Of a stretch of DNA of 64,000 nt, positions 52,766-62,127 are shown one piece after another. The DNA is from Bacteroidota bacterium (GTDB taxonomy: Bacteria; Bacteroidota; Bacteroidia; B-17B0; Aurantibacillaceae): contig JAFDYB010000083.1 of assembly GCA_018267655.1 (NCBI GenBank), forward strand, positions 1 to 64,000. The letters run 5' to 3'. A model generated the notes under the pieces. The model searched no databases and was not told where the DNA came from. It worked only from the letters and a program-made list of their open reading frames with translations. The position numbers and the translations under genes were made by a program. Each line of letters opens with the position of its first letter. Positions within the stretch are counted from its first letter, which is position 1.

Positions 52766-54109
52766 TTACTTATTTAACTTACTTAATAATTCGGAGGGAA
52801 TTTTATTTTCAATAAGAGGATGTTTTATTTTTGGATATTTATTATTGTACGAGTTCTGCTTTAAAGGATGAAATAAATTCAACAAATCAACATTTTTATT
52901 GTGCCAAATTTTATCATAAATATTTTCAAACATAAAAACAGCCGTTTCATTTGAATGATATTTTTCGGCATATTTTTTTGATGCTCTTCCAAGTTGCTCT
53001 CTTAATTCAGGATTCTGAATTAATATTTTTAAGTTCTCTTTAATATTTTCAGGCGTTGTGGTTAATATTGGGCATTCATTTAAGTACGAATATCTTCTAA
53101 AAATTCTCACATACTCTTCGTTACTTAAATTAGATAGTACCGGTACCCCACTGGCCATTCCTTCAATGGCATTCAAAGCATATCCCAATATCAATTGCTC
53201 TACTAAAATATCAGCTTCCTCAAACAAAACTCTTCTCACCTCTTCATTTTTTACTTTTTCTAATAAAATAAAATTAATTTTTAATCCCTCGTTTTTTAAT
53301 TCATTAATTGCATCTATTACAAACTCGCTTCCTTTAAATCCTCTGTGGTTAGGACTATGTACAATTGTTACAACCCCATTAATTCCGTCTGATTTATTAT
53401 AGAAATCTTTACCCTTCCATAAGTGATGATCAACTACCAAAATATTACAGGGTAATACATCCCACCTCGACATTCCATCAATCATAAAATCTACAACTAT
53501 AGCATCTGCATTTTGTTGCCAAAAAAATACATTTTCCTCAATTTCTTTTTCACGCTTTGCCAATTCAGGATATGAAAATAGTAAGGCTTGTTGCAAACTT
53601 GTACTTTTAATTTTAGAATACATATAAGCATCGCCGCCATAAGGAATAATCACAATTTTTTTATTTAATAGTTTTAATATTGGTAGTTCGAATTTACGAA
53701 GTAAATTGCCTTTAAAAATCAATCCGGAAAAAGGGAAAGTAAAAATATCGTAATTAAACAAGAGGTATTCAAAAAGTTGATATTTATAATATAGTTTACC
53801 AATAAAATTTGGAACTAGAATAGACCTAAATGAACTAAAAATCTCATCGAAATACAAATCAAAATCTTCTTTTTTATGAATAGAGTAGTACTCAAGCATA
53901 ACGGTATTGCTTGCGTAACCAATACTCTTTAATGCATTTGACCAATATTTATTATTAATTAAAGGAATTGGCCCCCAAAATAGTCTAGGTTTTTTCTCCC
54001 TATTTATAAAATAATTTTTCTTTTTATTTAGTTTAAAAAACCAATAGCTACGAAATAAATTTTCGAAAAAATTATGTTGAAGAAATTTTATTAATATTTT
54101 TTTTAGCAC
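52766..54109 (-). CDS. Glycosyltransferase, GT4-like
   Basis: Protein of 447 aa. The N-terminal 40 residues are basic and aromatic. Mid-protein IVIIPYGGDAYMYSK and IVHSPNHRGFKGSEFVIDA are followed by EEADILVEQLILGYALNAIEGMASGVPVLSN, the GT4 donor-binding helix. Related to the protein at 49794-51023. Membrane-associated by its basic N-terminus. Confidence 0.78.
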   Translation of the reverse strand: MLKKILIKFLQHNFFENLFRSYWFFKLNKKKNYFINREKKPRLFWGPIPLINNKYWSNALKSIGYASNTVMLEYYSIHKKEDFDLYFDEIFSSFRSILVPNFIGKLYYKYQLFEYLLFNYDIFTFPFSGLIFKGNLLRKFELPILKLLNKKIVIIPYGGDAYMYSKIKSTSLQQALLFSYPELAKREKEIEENVFFWQQNADAIVVDFMIDGMSRWDVLPCNILVVDHHLWKGKDFYNKSDGINGVVTIVHSPNHRGFKGSEFVIDAINELKNEGLKINFILLEKVKNEEVRRVLFEEADILVEQLILGYALNAIEGMASGVPVLSNLSNEEYVRIFRRYSYLNECPILTTTPENIKENLKILIQNPELREQLGRASKKYAEKYHSNETAVFMFENIYDKIWHNKNVDLLNLFHPLKQNSYNNKYPKIKHPLIENKIPSELLSKLNK

Positions 54110-54118
54110 TTTTAAGTT

Positions 54119-54694
54119 TTACCCTTTCCAATTTAAAACATGGTCTTTCATTGGAGGTCGTACTCCAATCTTTTTCGCAGGACTGCCAACATAAATTCCC
54201 CAAGGCTCACAATCCTTATTCACAAAACTCCCTCCACCTATAACTGCACCTTCGCCAATAGTAACATTAGGCATAATTGTACAATTTACTCCAATATACA
54301 CATCATTTTCAATAACTAATTTTCCAAATAGTGTATTAGTTTGATCTTCTGGCAAACCATCTACCATTCGGTAACCTCTGTAATCATATGTTGCAGTTAG
54401 TAGTTGCGAACCACCGCCAACAGAAATATAATCCCCCATTATTAATTCTCCGCCACCCCATATATTTACAAAAGGTTGAATGTCATTATATCTTCCTATT
54501 TTTATTCCAAGTCCTCCCCACATAAAAACAAAATCATGAATTCTAGCCATATCCCCTATTTCAATAACCTCTGGCTTACAAAGTTTTGCTAAAGGAAATA
54601 TTTTAGCTGAATTGCTACAATTCTTTAAAAGCTTTCTTACATTGTCTCCAAGAAACTCGTTTCCAGGAAAAGAACCATACATGTTATTATTCAT
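54119..54694 (-). CDS. Left-handed beta-helix (hexapeptide) acetyltransferase
   Basis: Protein of 191 aa. I chose ATG 54694 (MNNNMYGSFPGNEFLG) because earlier starts overlap the upstream epimerase. Hexapeptide turns run from residue 55 (IGDMARIHDFVFM, IGRYNDIQPFVNI, VYIGVNCTIMPNVTIGEGAVIGGG) and it ends with the CatB-like PWGIYVGSPAKKIG. Such enzymes O- or N-acetylate sugars using acetyl-CoA as trimers. Good candidate for acetylating an amino sugar made by the DegT-type enzyme of the locus. Confidence 0.88.
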   Translation of the reverse strand: MNNNMYGSFPGNEFLGDNVRKLLKNCSNSAKIFPLAKLCKPEVIEIGDMARIHDFVFMWGGLGIKIGRYNDIQPFVNIWGGGELIMGDYISVGGGSQLLTATYDYRGYRMVDGLPEDQTNTLFGKLVIENDVYIGVNCTIMPNVTIGEGAVIGGGSFVNKDCEPWGIYVGSPAKKIGVRPPMKDHVLNWKG

Positions 54695-54714
54695 ATTATT
54701 ATATTGTTGGATTA

Positions 54715-55734
54715 TTAATTTTCGTTTATCATTCTCTTTTTTCGTCCTAATAAAAACTCCCACTTTCCGCTTTCCATTTCTTTTTTATAATCAATTAGTA
54801 TTTCCTGAAATGAAAACTTGGGTGTCCAGCCTAGTTCACGCTCTGCTTTACTAATATCATATACGCAAGGATCGATTGAATTTGATTTTTCAGGCTTATA
54901 TACAATTTTTGATTGATTATTTTTTGGCGAAAAAACTTTTATTACATCATCAACCTGTTGTTGTAGAGAGAGTTTTTTTCCGGAGGCTATATTGTACATA
55001 CCTTTTGCATTTTTACTTTTTATTGCAAGTATTATTGCAGAAACAACATCTTTTACATACACCACATCGCGGCCTTTGTCTTTATCTCCCCAGATTTCAA
55101 AGCTTTCTCCTTTAGCTGCATTCTCAATAAAAACGCCTAGCCCAGTTTTAACCACTTTTCCATTTTCAAAAAAACTCTCATGGTGTCCGTATCCAAAAAC
55201 AGAAGGTAAGCGGAAGATAATGCCATTCATGCCATAATCCTGGTTAAAATATTCTATAATATCTGCAGCTGCGCTTTCTGAAATACTGAACATAGAAAAC
55301 TTACCCGTAAACTTAATCGCTCTTGGCGATTGCTCTGTGATCACTTCTCCTTTTTCCCATAAACCCTGAACGTTCCGGTGAGAAATGGTATGCAACACTT
55401 TTTTTATGTTATTTTTTTGACAATATTTAAAGATATTTGTAACGCCTAAAATATTTACACTTACGTATTTTGCTGGATCATAGTGTTCCTTTGGCATATT
55501 TGCAGGTTGCACGCATGCTAAATTTATTAATGCCTCTACCCCTTGTGTAGGCAATTTACTAAATTCTTCTTCTTTTGTTATATCTAGTTGGATAAAATCA
55601 ATTTCGTTTTTTTTAAAATATTCTGCTTCTTCAAAACCACTGTTATCTACAGCTATAACTTTAAAACCTTCTAAATGCAGTTGATTTACAAGATAAAAAC
55701 CTATAAAACCAGTGGCACCTGTTACAATAATCAT
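54715..55734 (-). CDS. NAD-dependent epimerase-like protein with degenerate active site
   Basis: Extended SDR of 339 aa. The NAD site IIVTGATGFIGFYLV is intact, as are RLPSVFGYG and VYVKDVVSAI. At the place of the catalytic YxxxK, by alignment with the 13 residues that separate the Lys from the conserved DYG, the protein reads FSISE: Tyr to Phe and Lys to Glu. It may bind nucleotide-sugar without epimerase chemistry, use a different mechanism, or be inactive. It follows the FemAB-like gene by 2 bases. Confidence 0.8.
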   Translation of the reverse strand: MIIVTGATGFIGFYLVNQLHLEGFKVIAVDNSGFEEAEYFKKNEIDFIQLDITKEEEFSKLPTQGVEALINLACVQPANMPKEHYDPAKYVSVNILGVTNIFKYCQKNNIKKVLHTISHRNVQGLWEKGEVITEQSPRAIKFTGKFSMFSISESAAADIIEYFNQDYGMNGIIFRLPSVFGYGHHESFFENGKVVKTGLGVFIENAAKGESFEIWGDKDKGRDVVYVKDVVSAIILAIKSKNAKGMYNIASGKKLSLQQQVDDVIKVFSPKNNQSKIVYKPEKSNSIDPCVYDISKAERELGWTPKFSFQEILIDYKKEMESGKWEFLLGRKKRMINEN

Positions 55735-55736
55735 AA

Positions 55737-56795
55737 TTAATTTAATTTTGGTTTAAGAGCATTAAATGGAGCAACAAAAAAATACGGATAATTATCAAGC
55801 AATTGTTCTTTTGTTTTATCAAGTATTTTGTCGTCAAAAATTTTTGTGTAATAATAATAAGTGAGATCTTTAGTGCCCCATTGACTTTTAAAGTGATAAA
55901 CTCCACCTTGGCTTGCCCAGGTTCCTCCCCAGTTCCACCATTTATATCCACTTGCAACTGCGCTTTTCATAGCCTCAAAAATAACAAGGCTCAACGCTTG
56001 TGAATTACGAAACTCTGCCTTAATAACAGGTGTAAAATACTCAACTGTTTTATTAAAATAAAATACAAGCATTGCAGCAATCATTTGCCCATCTTTTTTT
56101 GCAATATAAATTTTATAATCATTTCCGTATGAAAAATATTTTGGGATTAAGTTAAAAAAAACATCTGGCTTTGCTAAACCACCAATCGCAGCTAAATTTT
56201 CTTTGTGAGTTTTAATTAAAAATGCCATTGCTTCTTGATTCCCATTTCCATCTTCAACTTTAATTTCTAATTTTTGTGCCTTTCGTATTAGATTACGCAT
56301 TTTATAATGAATAATCTTCATAACAGCTGCATCAACATCATTGTTTGAATCAGGTAGAGTTGTTATTTGTCCAATACGAGAATCTTTAAGCGTAAATTGT
56401 GTATTAGTTTCGTAAAAAGCTTCGTTAGGTTTTAATGGAGAGGAAATTATTGTTGTTGAAACGCATTTATTTTCTTTTGCAAAATGGTAAAATGTTTCAA
56501 TTAATTGCAATCGTGTTTTCTCGTCAATCACGTTTTCAATAACGCCTCCATTACTTCCATAAAAAGGTAATGAATTAAGCACATTACCAAATTCAGAATT
56601 TTTTTTTAGAAAAGAAGGAAGGGCTGCCTTTATATTTCCATCATCGCCAAAAATCAAAAAATAAGCATCTTCTTCATTTAAAAACTCTTTTAAAAATTTG
56701 CGAAATTTATTAGACGCATAAAAAAGTGAATCGGGAATTGACATTAAAAAATCCTCATATTGTTTTTCTGAATTATTATCTAAAACCTTTATCAT
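55737..56795 (-). CDS. FemAB-like GNAT-fold acyl/aminoacyltransferase
   Basis: Protein of 352 aa with two GNAT-like halves. The first half has LFYASNKFRKFLKEFL and LPFYGSNGGVI, the second has IYIAKKDGQMIAAMLVFYFNKTVEYFTPV and WWNWGGTWASQGGVYHFKSQWG, the signature of FemAB/BioF2-like transferases. In exopolysaccharide loci such proteins lie next to AsnB-like amidotransferases, as here (TAATG-type contact with copy 3). The acyl donor and target are unknown, perhaps an amino acid attached to the glycan. Confidence 0.8.
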   Translation of the reverse strand: MIKVLDNNSEKQYEDFLMSIPDSLFYASNKFRKFLKEFLNEEDAYFLIFGDDGNIKAALPSFLKKNSEFGNVLNSLPFYGSNGGVIENVIDEKTRLQLIETFYHFAKENKCVSTTIISSPLKPNEAFYETNTQFTLKDSRIGQITTLPDSNNDVDAAVMKIIHYKMRNLIRKAQKLEIKVEDGNGNQEAMAFLIKTHKENLAAIGGLAKPDVFFNLIPKYFSYGNDYKIYIAKKDGQMIAAMLVFYFNKTVEYFTPVIKAEFRNSQALSLVIFEAMKSAVASGYKWWNWGGTWASQGGVYHFKSQWGTKDLTYYYYTKIFDDKILDKTKEQLLDNYPYFFVAPFNALKPKLN

Positions 56796-58693
56796 TATTG
56801 AGTAATTTCTTCGTTATTTAAAAATAATCGGCACCACCACTCAAAATTCATTAACGACCAAATTAATAAACGATGATTATTTCTTTGATCTATATGTTCG
56901 CCAATTATTTTTTTTACAAATTTGGGGTTTATGTATTCCGACGAAACTGTTTTTTTATTCAACAAAAGTTCTTTAACATAATCAGCATTCTCTCCTCTAT
57001 ACCAGCTTTCATCTGGTGCCGAGAACCCTTGTTTCTTTCTATTAATAATTGATTCTGGAATAAAATCCATCATAGCTTTACGCAATACGTTTTTACCATC
57101 ATCAAATTCCTGATACCCCTTCTTTTTATTACCAAGGCTATTTTCGTCAAATTTTTTCATTACATGCAAATTACCCAATTTATGCTTAACAGGTATTTTT
57201 TGAGCAAAATTTACCAATTCGTTATCTAAAAAAGGAAAACGCTCTTCTAACCCATTGGCCATTGCTAATTTATCGCCCACCAATAAAAGTCCAGGTAAAA
57301 AAGTTTTAATTTCAAAATACAAACTATTATTTATATGTTGTTCGGGGGTTTCGTACTTTAATTTTTTATTGAATGTAAATACTCGTTCAAAAATTTCTCG
57401 AGGCTGATTAATATTTATTTTTGAATAAACAGAATCTGTAAATAATTCTATTTTAGATTCATCGGCAACTAAACGTTGCCAAAAGCCATAATAATTATCA
57501 AAAAAAGATTTTTGATCAAGAGATTGAAAAACTCTGTAATAACGCCACGGATAGCCACCATACAGTTCATCGCCTCCGGTTCCTTGCAAGCATACTTTTA
57601 CAAATTTGGAAGCTAATCTACTTATATAATAATTTGGATAACTCATTCCCACGCGCAAATCTTCAAGATGCCATACTACTCGTGGTAAAGACCAAGAAAG
57701 ATCTCCGGCATTAATTACTTGTTCATAATGCTCAGTTTTAAAATAATTTGCCATTAATTCGGCATCACGACGTTCATCAAAATTTGCTTCGCTTCCTGTA
57801 ACAGAAGACATATCAAAGCCCGCAGTAAATGTTGTAAGTCTTTTTACGTGCTGACTGGCAATTGCGGTGAGAGATCCTGAATCCATACCTCCCGAAAGGT
57901 AAGTGCCAACCGGTACATCAGCTATCATTTGGCGGGCAACAGCGTTTTTTAATAAACGCTCGGTTTCGTTTTTAGCATCTTCAAACGACATGGTTTCGTC
58001 TGTTTCTGAAAAATCGTAGTTCCACCACGATTTATGTGCAATTCCGGAAACACTAGTTGTATCAATTTTTACTGTATTTGCGGGTGGTAGCATTATAACA
58101 CCTTTAAATAAGGTTTGAAAATCGAAAAGGTTTTGAAAAGTGAAATATTCATTTAATGCTTCATGGTTTAATTCTACTTTAAAATCAGGATGCCCCATAA
58201 AGGCTTTTATCTCTGATGCAAATAAAATTGTTTTTCCATTTAACCAATAATATAAAGGTTTTACACCAAACCTATCTCGACTTAGATATAATGTTTTTGT
58301 AGGTTTATGCCATGCCGCAATAGCAAACATACCATCAAATTTTTCAAAAAACGAAATGCCGTATGCCGCTAAGCCTTCTGAAATAATTTCAGTATCAGTA
58401 GTTGAAATAAATGTGTGCCCTTTTGATTTTAAATGAGATTTCAATTCTAAATAATTATAAATACACCCATTAAATACAACAACCCATTCGCCATTTTTAG
58501 ACTCCATAGGTTGACTTCCTAATGCAGAAGTATCTAAGATAGCAAGCCGTCTGTGCCCAAGCGCTACATTTTCATTCACATAAAAACCCTCTCCATCAGG
58601 ACCTCGATGAGCAATTTTTTTTGTCATGTCCTTTATGGTGTTTAGTGAAGTTAGTTCGCCATTAATGTTGAATATTCCTGCTATACCACACAT
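56795..58693 (-). CDS. asnB: Asparagine synthase-type glutamine amidotransferase (copy 3)
   Basis: Class II amidotransferase of 632 aa beginning MCGIAG. AHRGPDGEGF, GHRRLAIL and FNGCIYNY mark the glutaminase domain; YLSGGMDSGS near residue 265 is the ATP loop, and CLQGTGGDELYGGYPWRYY follows. The EasnB loop region differs clearly from copies 1 and 2, so the three are not recent duplicates. It shares a stop/start contact with the FemAB-like gene and lies 17 bases after the DegT aminotransferase gene. Confidence 0.9.
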   Translation of the reverse strand: MCGIAGIFNINGELTSLNTIKDMTKKIAHRGPDGEGFYVNENVALGHRRLAILDTSALGSQPMESKNGEWVVVFNGCIYNYLELKSHLKSKGHTFISTTDTEIISEGLAAYGISFFEKFDGMFAIAAWHKPTKTLYLSRDRFGVKPLYYWLNGKTILFASEIKAFMGHPDFKVELNHEALNEYFTFQNLFDFQTLFKGVIMLPPANTVKIDTTSVSGIAHKSWWNYDFSETDETMSFEDAKNETERLLKNAVARQMIADVPVGTYLSGGMDSGSLTAIASQHVKRLTTFTAGFDMSSVTGSEANFDERRDAELMANYFKTEHYEQVINAGDLSWSLPRVVWHLEDLRVGMSYPNYYISRLASKFVKVCLQGTGGDELYGGYPWRYYRVFQSLDQKSFFDNYYGFWQRLVADESKIELFTDSVYSKININQPREIFERVFTFNKKLKYETPEQHINNSLYFEIKTFLPGLLLVGDKLAMANGLEERFPFLDNELVNFAQKIPVKHKLGNLHVMKKFDENSLGNKKKGYQEFDDGKNVLRKAMMDFIPESIINRKKQGFSAPDESWYRGENADYVKELLLNKKTVSSEYINPKFVKKIIGEHIDQRNNHRLLIWSLMNFEWWCRLFLNNEEITQ

Positions 58694-58710
58694 TTCAATT
58701 AAAGACTAAT

Positions 58711-59853
58711 TTATTTGATAGATTTTAAATTATGTACCACATATTCATAATCCTCTTTAACCATTTTATTATGAAGTGGAATTGACATTGAGTATTCGTT
58801 AGCTGCAAAGGCTTGCGGAAAATCGGACGGTTTTATGTTAAATGTTTTTGCATAATACGAAAGCATGTGTACTGCATGTGTTCCGGGTCTTGTACTAATT
58901 CCTTTTTGTTGTAATAACTCCATTAAATCGTTGCGTTTAATTGGCGATTTTTTTTCATCAATCAATAATACATAAGACTGCCAACCATGCTTGTAACCGT
59001 TAGGGATATGAGGTGTACTTAACCAATTAATTTTCGATAATTCGTTAGTGTAATAATTTGCCCATTGCTGTCTTTCATCAATAAACTGATCGAGTTTTTT
59101 TAATTGAACAACTCCTACCGCTCCTTGGATATCTGTCATACGGTAATTATATCCAACCATATCAAACTCGGGTAATATGTATGGTTTTGGCCCTTTATGG
59201 CGTTGCTCTTCTGAAATTGACGCACCATGGTTTCGCAACATATTTAATCTTTCAGCAAGCACGTCGTTATTGGTAGTTAACATTCCTCCTTCGCCCGTGG
59301 TAACTGATTTACGGGGGTGAAATGAAAAACATCCTATATCACCCAAACTCCCGGCAGGGCGATTTTCAATTCCGGCACCTGCAGCACAAGCCCCGTCTTC
59401 TACAATTTTTAATTGTGGGGCAATCTTTTTGATTTCATCAACATTAGCACATAGTCCAAATAAATGCACCGGTATAATTGCTTTTGTTTTTGAAGTAATT
59501 TTTTGCGCTATTTGTTTTGTATCAATATTAAAGGTGCGAATGTCTATATCAATAAACACTGGAGTTGCTCCACAATACATAATTGCGTTTGCAGTTGATA
59601 CCCAAGTAAAAGCAGGCACAATAACTTCGTCGCCTGCTTTTATATCTAATGCTACTAAAGCCAAATGCAGTGCCGTAGTGCAATTAGAAACAGCTATGGC
59701 GTGTTTTACTTTATGTCGTTCGGCAAATATTTTTTCGAATTGCGCAATTTTAGGTCCTTGTGTAATCCAGCCAGAAAATATTGGTTCTTTGGTTGCCTCC
59801 CACTCTTCTTGCCCCATTGAGGGTAAGGATATTGGTATGTTACGTTTTTCCAT
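58711..59853 (-). CDS. DegT/DnrJ/EryC1-type sugar aminotransferase
   Basis: PLP-dependent aminotransferase of 380 aa. TNCTTALHLAL-type phosphate contact (VSNCTTALHLALVAL), EVIVPAFTWVSTANAI, IVEDGACAAGAGI and the Schiff-base region CFSFHPRKSVTTGEGG (Lys in RKS) are present. These enzymes aminate keto-sugars linked to a nucleotide. A nucleotide-sugar 4,6-dehydratase is not evident in the window, so its substrate may come from the neighbouring epimerase/dehydratase gene. Confidence 0.9.
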   Translation of the reverse strand: MEKRNIPISLPSMGQEEWEATKEPIFSGWITQGPKIAQFEKIFAERHKVKHAIAVSNCTTALHLALVALDIKAGDEVIVPAFTWVSTANAIMYCGATPVFIDIDIRTFNIDTKQIAQKITSKTKAIIPVHLFGLCANVDEIKKIAPQLKIVEDGACAAGAGIENRPAGSLGDIGCFSFHPRKSVTTGEGGMLTTNNDVLAERLNMLRNHGASISEEQRHKGPKPYILPEFDMVGYNYRMTDIQGAVGVVQLKKLDQFIDERQQWANYYTNELSKINWLSTPHIPNGYKHGWQSYVLLIDEKKSPIKRNDLMELLQQKGISTRPGTHAVHMLSYYAKTFNIKPSDFPQAFAANEYSMSIPLHNKMVKEDYEYVVHNLKSIK

Positions 59854-59862
59854 AATTAAAAA

Positions 59863-60834
59863 TTATTCTTTGTTTTTTTCGCGCCAGTCAATTAATCTAA
59901 GCAAGCCATCTTCTAACGAAAACTTATATTTAAACCCAAGTTCTTTTTCTGCTTTTACTGCAGAGCCAATTCTGTTTTGAACTAATGCCCTTGCATCGTC
60001 GGCACTGTAAGGTTTGTAGGTTACCTTTAAATTAGATTTTTTTAACTTTAAAATTAAATCGCAAAGAGATTTGATTGATGTTTGAACTTCGGTACCCACA
60101 TTATAAAAACCATGTTCGACATTTGATTTTAAGGCTTGAACATTGCAACGTGCAACATCTTCCACATATATAAAATCATACGCCTGGCTGCCATCTCCGT
60201 TTATTATAGGAGCTTCATTAGCATCAATTTTATTTAGCATTATTGGCACAACTCCAGTGTAAGCAGCAGTTTGATCTTGATGCGGCCCATAAACATTCAT
60301 ATACCTAAGCCCGATTACTTTAAGTCCATATCGATCATTAAACGCTGTTGCCATAGCTTCGCCAGCGATTTTAGTAGCTCCATAAAAGTTTTTATTATTA
60401 AACGGATGTGCTTCAGTCATTGGTAATTCAACAGCATCGCCATAAACAGAGGCAGAAGACGACCAGATTAATTTTTTAATTTTATTTTGTACGCAAGCCT
60501 CTAATACATTAAACGTGCCGGCAATATTTACTTCAAATGCAGTTCTTGGGAAATCTTTACAATGTAATAACCACATAGCGGCTAAACAAATTACATAATC
60601 TACCCCTTCCATAGCTTTGTTTAAAATATCTGTTTCTCTAATATCTCCGCCAATCGGGAATAGTTTGCAACGTTTATCGTTTAACGAGTCTTTTAAATAT
60701 TCTTTTTTACCTCTTGCAAAATTATCGTACACAATAACTTCTGCAACATCTTCTTTAAGTAATTCAGCAACTACAAAACTTCCTATAAAGCCTGCCCCAC
60801 CAATTACTAAGATTTTTGATCCTTTTATTTCCAT
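59863..60834 (-). CDS. NAD-dependent sugar epimerase/dehydratase
   Basis: Extended SDR of 323 aa. ILVIGGAGFIGSFVVAEL is the NAD site, WSSSASVYGDA the Ser region, FYGATKIAGE the YxxxK pair, and LRYMNVYGPHQD and GDGSQAYDFIYVEDVA follow, close to UDP-glucose 4-epimerase/UDP-GlcNAc epimerase types. It lies one base after the Wzt stop and 9 bases before the aminotransferase, in tight operon. Confidence 0.86.
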   Translation of the reverse strand: MEIKGSKILVIGGAGFIGSFVVAELLKEDVAEVIVYDNFARGKKEYLKDSLNDKRCKLFPIGGDIRETDILNKAMEGVDYVICLAAMWLLHCKDFPRTAFEVNIAGTFNVLEACVQNKIKKLIWSSSASVYGDAVELPMTEAHPFNNKNFYGATKIAGEAMATAFNDRYGLKVIGLRYMNVYGPHQDQTAAYTGVVPIMLNKIDANEAPIINGDGSQAYDFIYVEDVARCNVQALKSNVEHGFYNVGTEVQTSIKSLCDLILKLKKSNLKVTYKPYSADDARALVQNRIGSAVKAEKELGFKYKFSLEDGLLRLIDWREKNKE

Positions 60835-60835
60835 A

Positions 60836-62122
60836 TTATATTTTTTTAATCTGCCAGTTTGTTTTTAATAAAATATGCCCTGTAACCGTAGTCCAAGGAA
60901 ATTCCATATCTTTTGTTTCTGCTTCTTTCAAAATTTTAAAATTACTAAAGCTTTCAATGTAATCTATGTCAGTTCCAGTGTGGAAATAAGAAATACCAAG
61001 CCCAATAGAATAATCTCCAGGCAAAAGTCTCTCTTCAAAAATTATTTCAAACTCATAATTTCCTTTTTCAAAAGAACTCGGCTTAAAAAATTCATTATCA
61101 ACAGCCATTGTAATTGCTTCACCCATTGAATTAACTATGATAATGGTTGCAATGACATTTTGTATGTTTTTTAATACTTCAAGTTGTATTTTTATGATAA
61201 ATTTTTCTTTGAACCAAAATTCTTTTTGAGCTTTTTTATTCAGGGTTAAAAGCTGTAGTTTTTTATATTTTGCTTCGCCCGTTCCATGAAGACTCACATC
61301 GGGAGGAATATTTCCTTCAGAATCATTTATTAAAGAAGGCGATGAAAGATATCTTGCAATCATATCATTTGTGCTGCCATAGCCAATGCTTTTACCATGT
61401 TCCAAAAGCATTACAGAAGAACATAAGGCTCGCATTGACGGCATATTATGACTCACAAACAATACGGTTCTCCCCTGCCCACTTACATCTTTCATTTTGC
61501 CTAAACACTTTTTTTGAAACTCGGCATCGCCCACAGCAAGTACCTCATCAACTATCAATATTTCAGGTTCTAAGTGTGCGGCTACAGCAAAGGCTAAGCG
61601 CACATACATACCACTGCTGTACCGCTTTACCGGGGTATCAATATATCTTTCTACTCCACTAAAATCAACTATCTCATCAAACTTATTTCGTATTTCTTGT
61701 TTAGTCATGCCAAGTATGGCGCCATTTAAAAAAATGTTTTCTCGTCCAGTTAAGTCGGGATGAAAGCCTGTGCCTACTTCTAACAGCGAGGCAATTCTAC
61801 CTTTTACTTTAATTTCGCCAATTGTTGGTGCAGTTACTCTTGAAAGTATTTTAAGCAAGGTTGATTTTCCGGCTCCATTTTTTCCAATAATACCAAGTAC
61901 TTCGCCTTGTTTTACTTCAAAGTTTATATCTTTTAAAGCCCAAACAAGATTAGAGTCTCCTTTTTTTGTGCGATCGTTTGTTTCGCCTATTTTTAAAAAG
62001 GGGTCTTCTTTACCGCGTACTTTATGCCACCAACGTTTTACATCATTTGAAATTGTACCAGTTCCAACTTGTCCTAGGTTATACTGTTTTCCTATATTTT
62101 CTACTTTAATTACTGTGCTCAC
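60836..62122 (-). CDS. wzt: Polysaccharide ABC exporter ATP-binding subunit (Wzt-like)
   Basis: ATPase of 428 aa with a GTG start at 62122. Walker A is GKNGAGKST (80-88), the ABC signature is RYSSGMYVRLAFA (about 165-177), Walker B is EILIVDEVLAVGDAEF, and the H-loop VSHNM follows. Residues 265-428 form a Wzt-type C-terminal beta-domain (FKEKFIIKIQLEVL, YSIGLGISYFHTG) that in O9a/O12 systems binds the polymer end. It energises export of finished glycan across the inner membrane. The permease Wzm, normally upstream, is absent from the window; a defence-like gene set precedes it by 5 bases instead. Confidence 0.9.
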   Translation of the reverse strand: MSTVIKVENIGKQYNLGQVGTGTISNDVKRWWHKVRGKEDPFLKIGETNDRTKKGDSNLVWALKDINFEVKQGEVLGIIGKNGAGKSTLLKILSRVTAPTIGEIKVKGRIASLLEVGTGFHPDLTGRENIFLNGAILGMTKQEIRNKFDEIVDFSGVERYIDTPVKRYSSGMYVRLAFAVAAHLEPEILIVDEVLAVGDAEFQKKCLGKMKDVSGQGRTVLFVSHNMPSMRALCSSVMLLEHGKSIGYGSTNDMIARYLSSPSLINDSEGNIPPDVSLHGTGEAKYKKLQLLTLNKKAQKEFWFKEKFIIKIQLEVLKNIQNVIATIIIVNSMGEAITMAVDNEFFKPSSFEKGNYEFEIIFEERLLPGDYSIGLGISYFHTGTDIDYIESFSNFKILKEAETKDMEFPWTTVTGHILLKTNWQIKKI

Positions 62123-62127
62123 AAAGT

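Noticed and set aside
59429..59980. 183-codon plus-strand ORF
   Set aside because: It lies fully antisense to the DegT aminotransferase and epimerase genes, which have strong motifs; its translation shows no recognisable domain.
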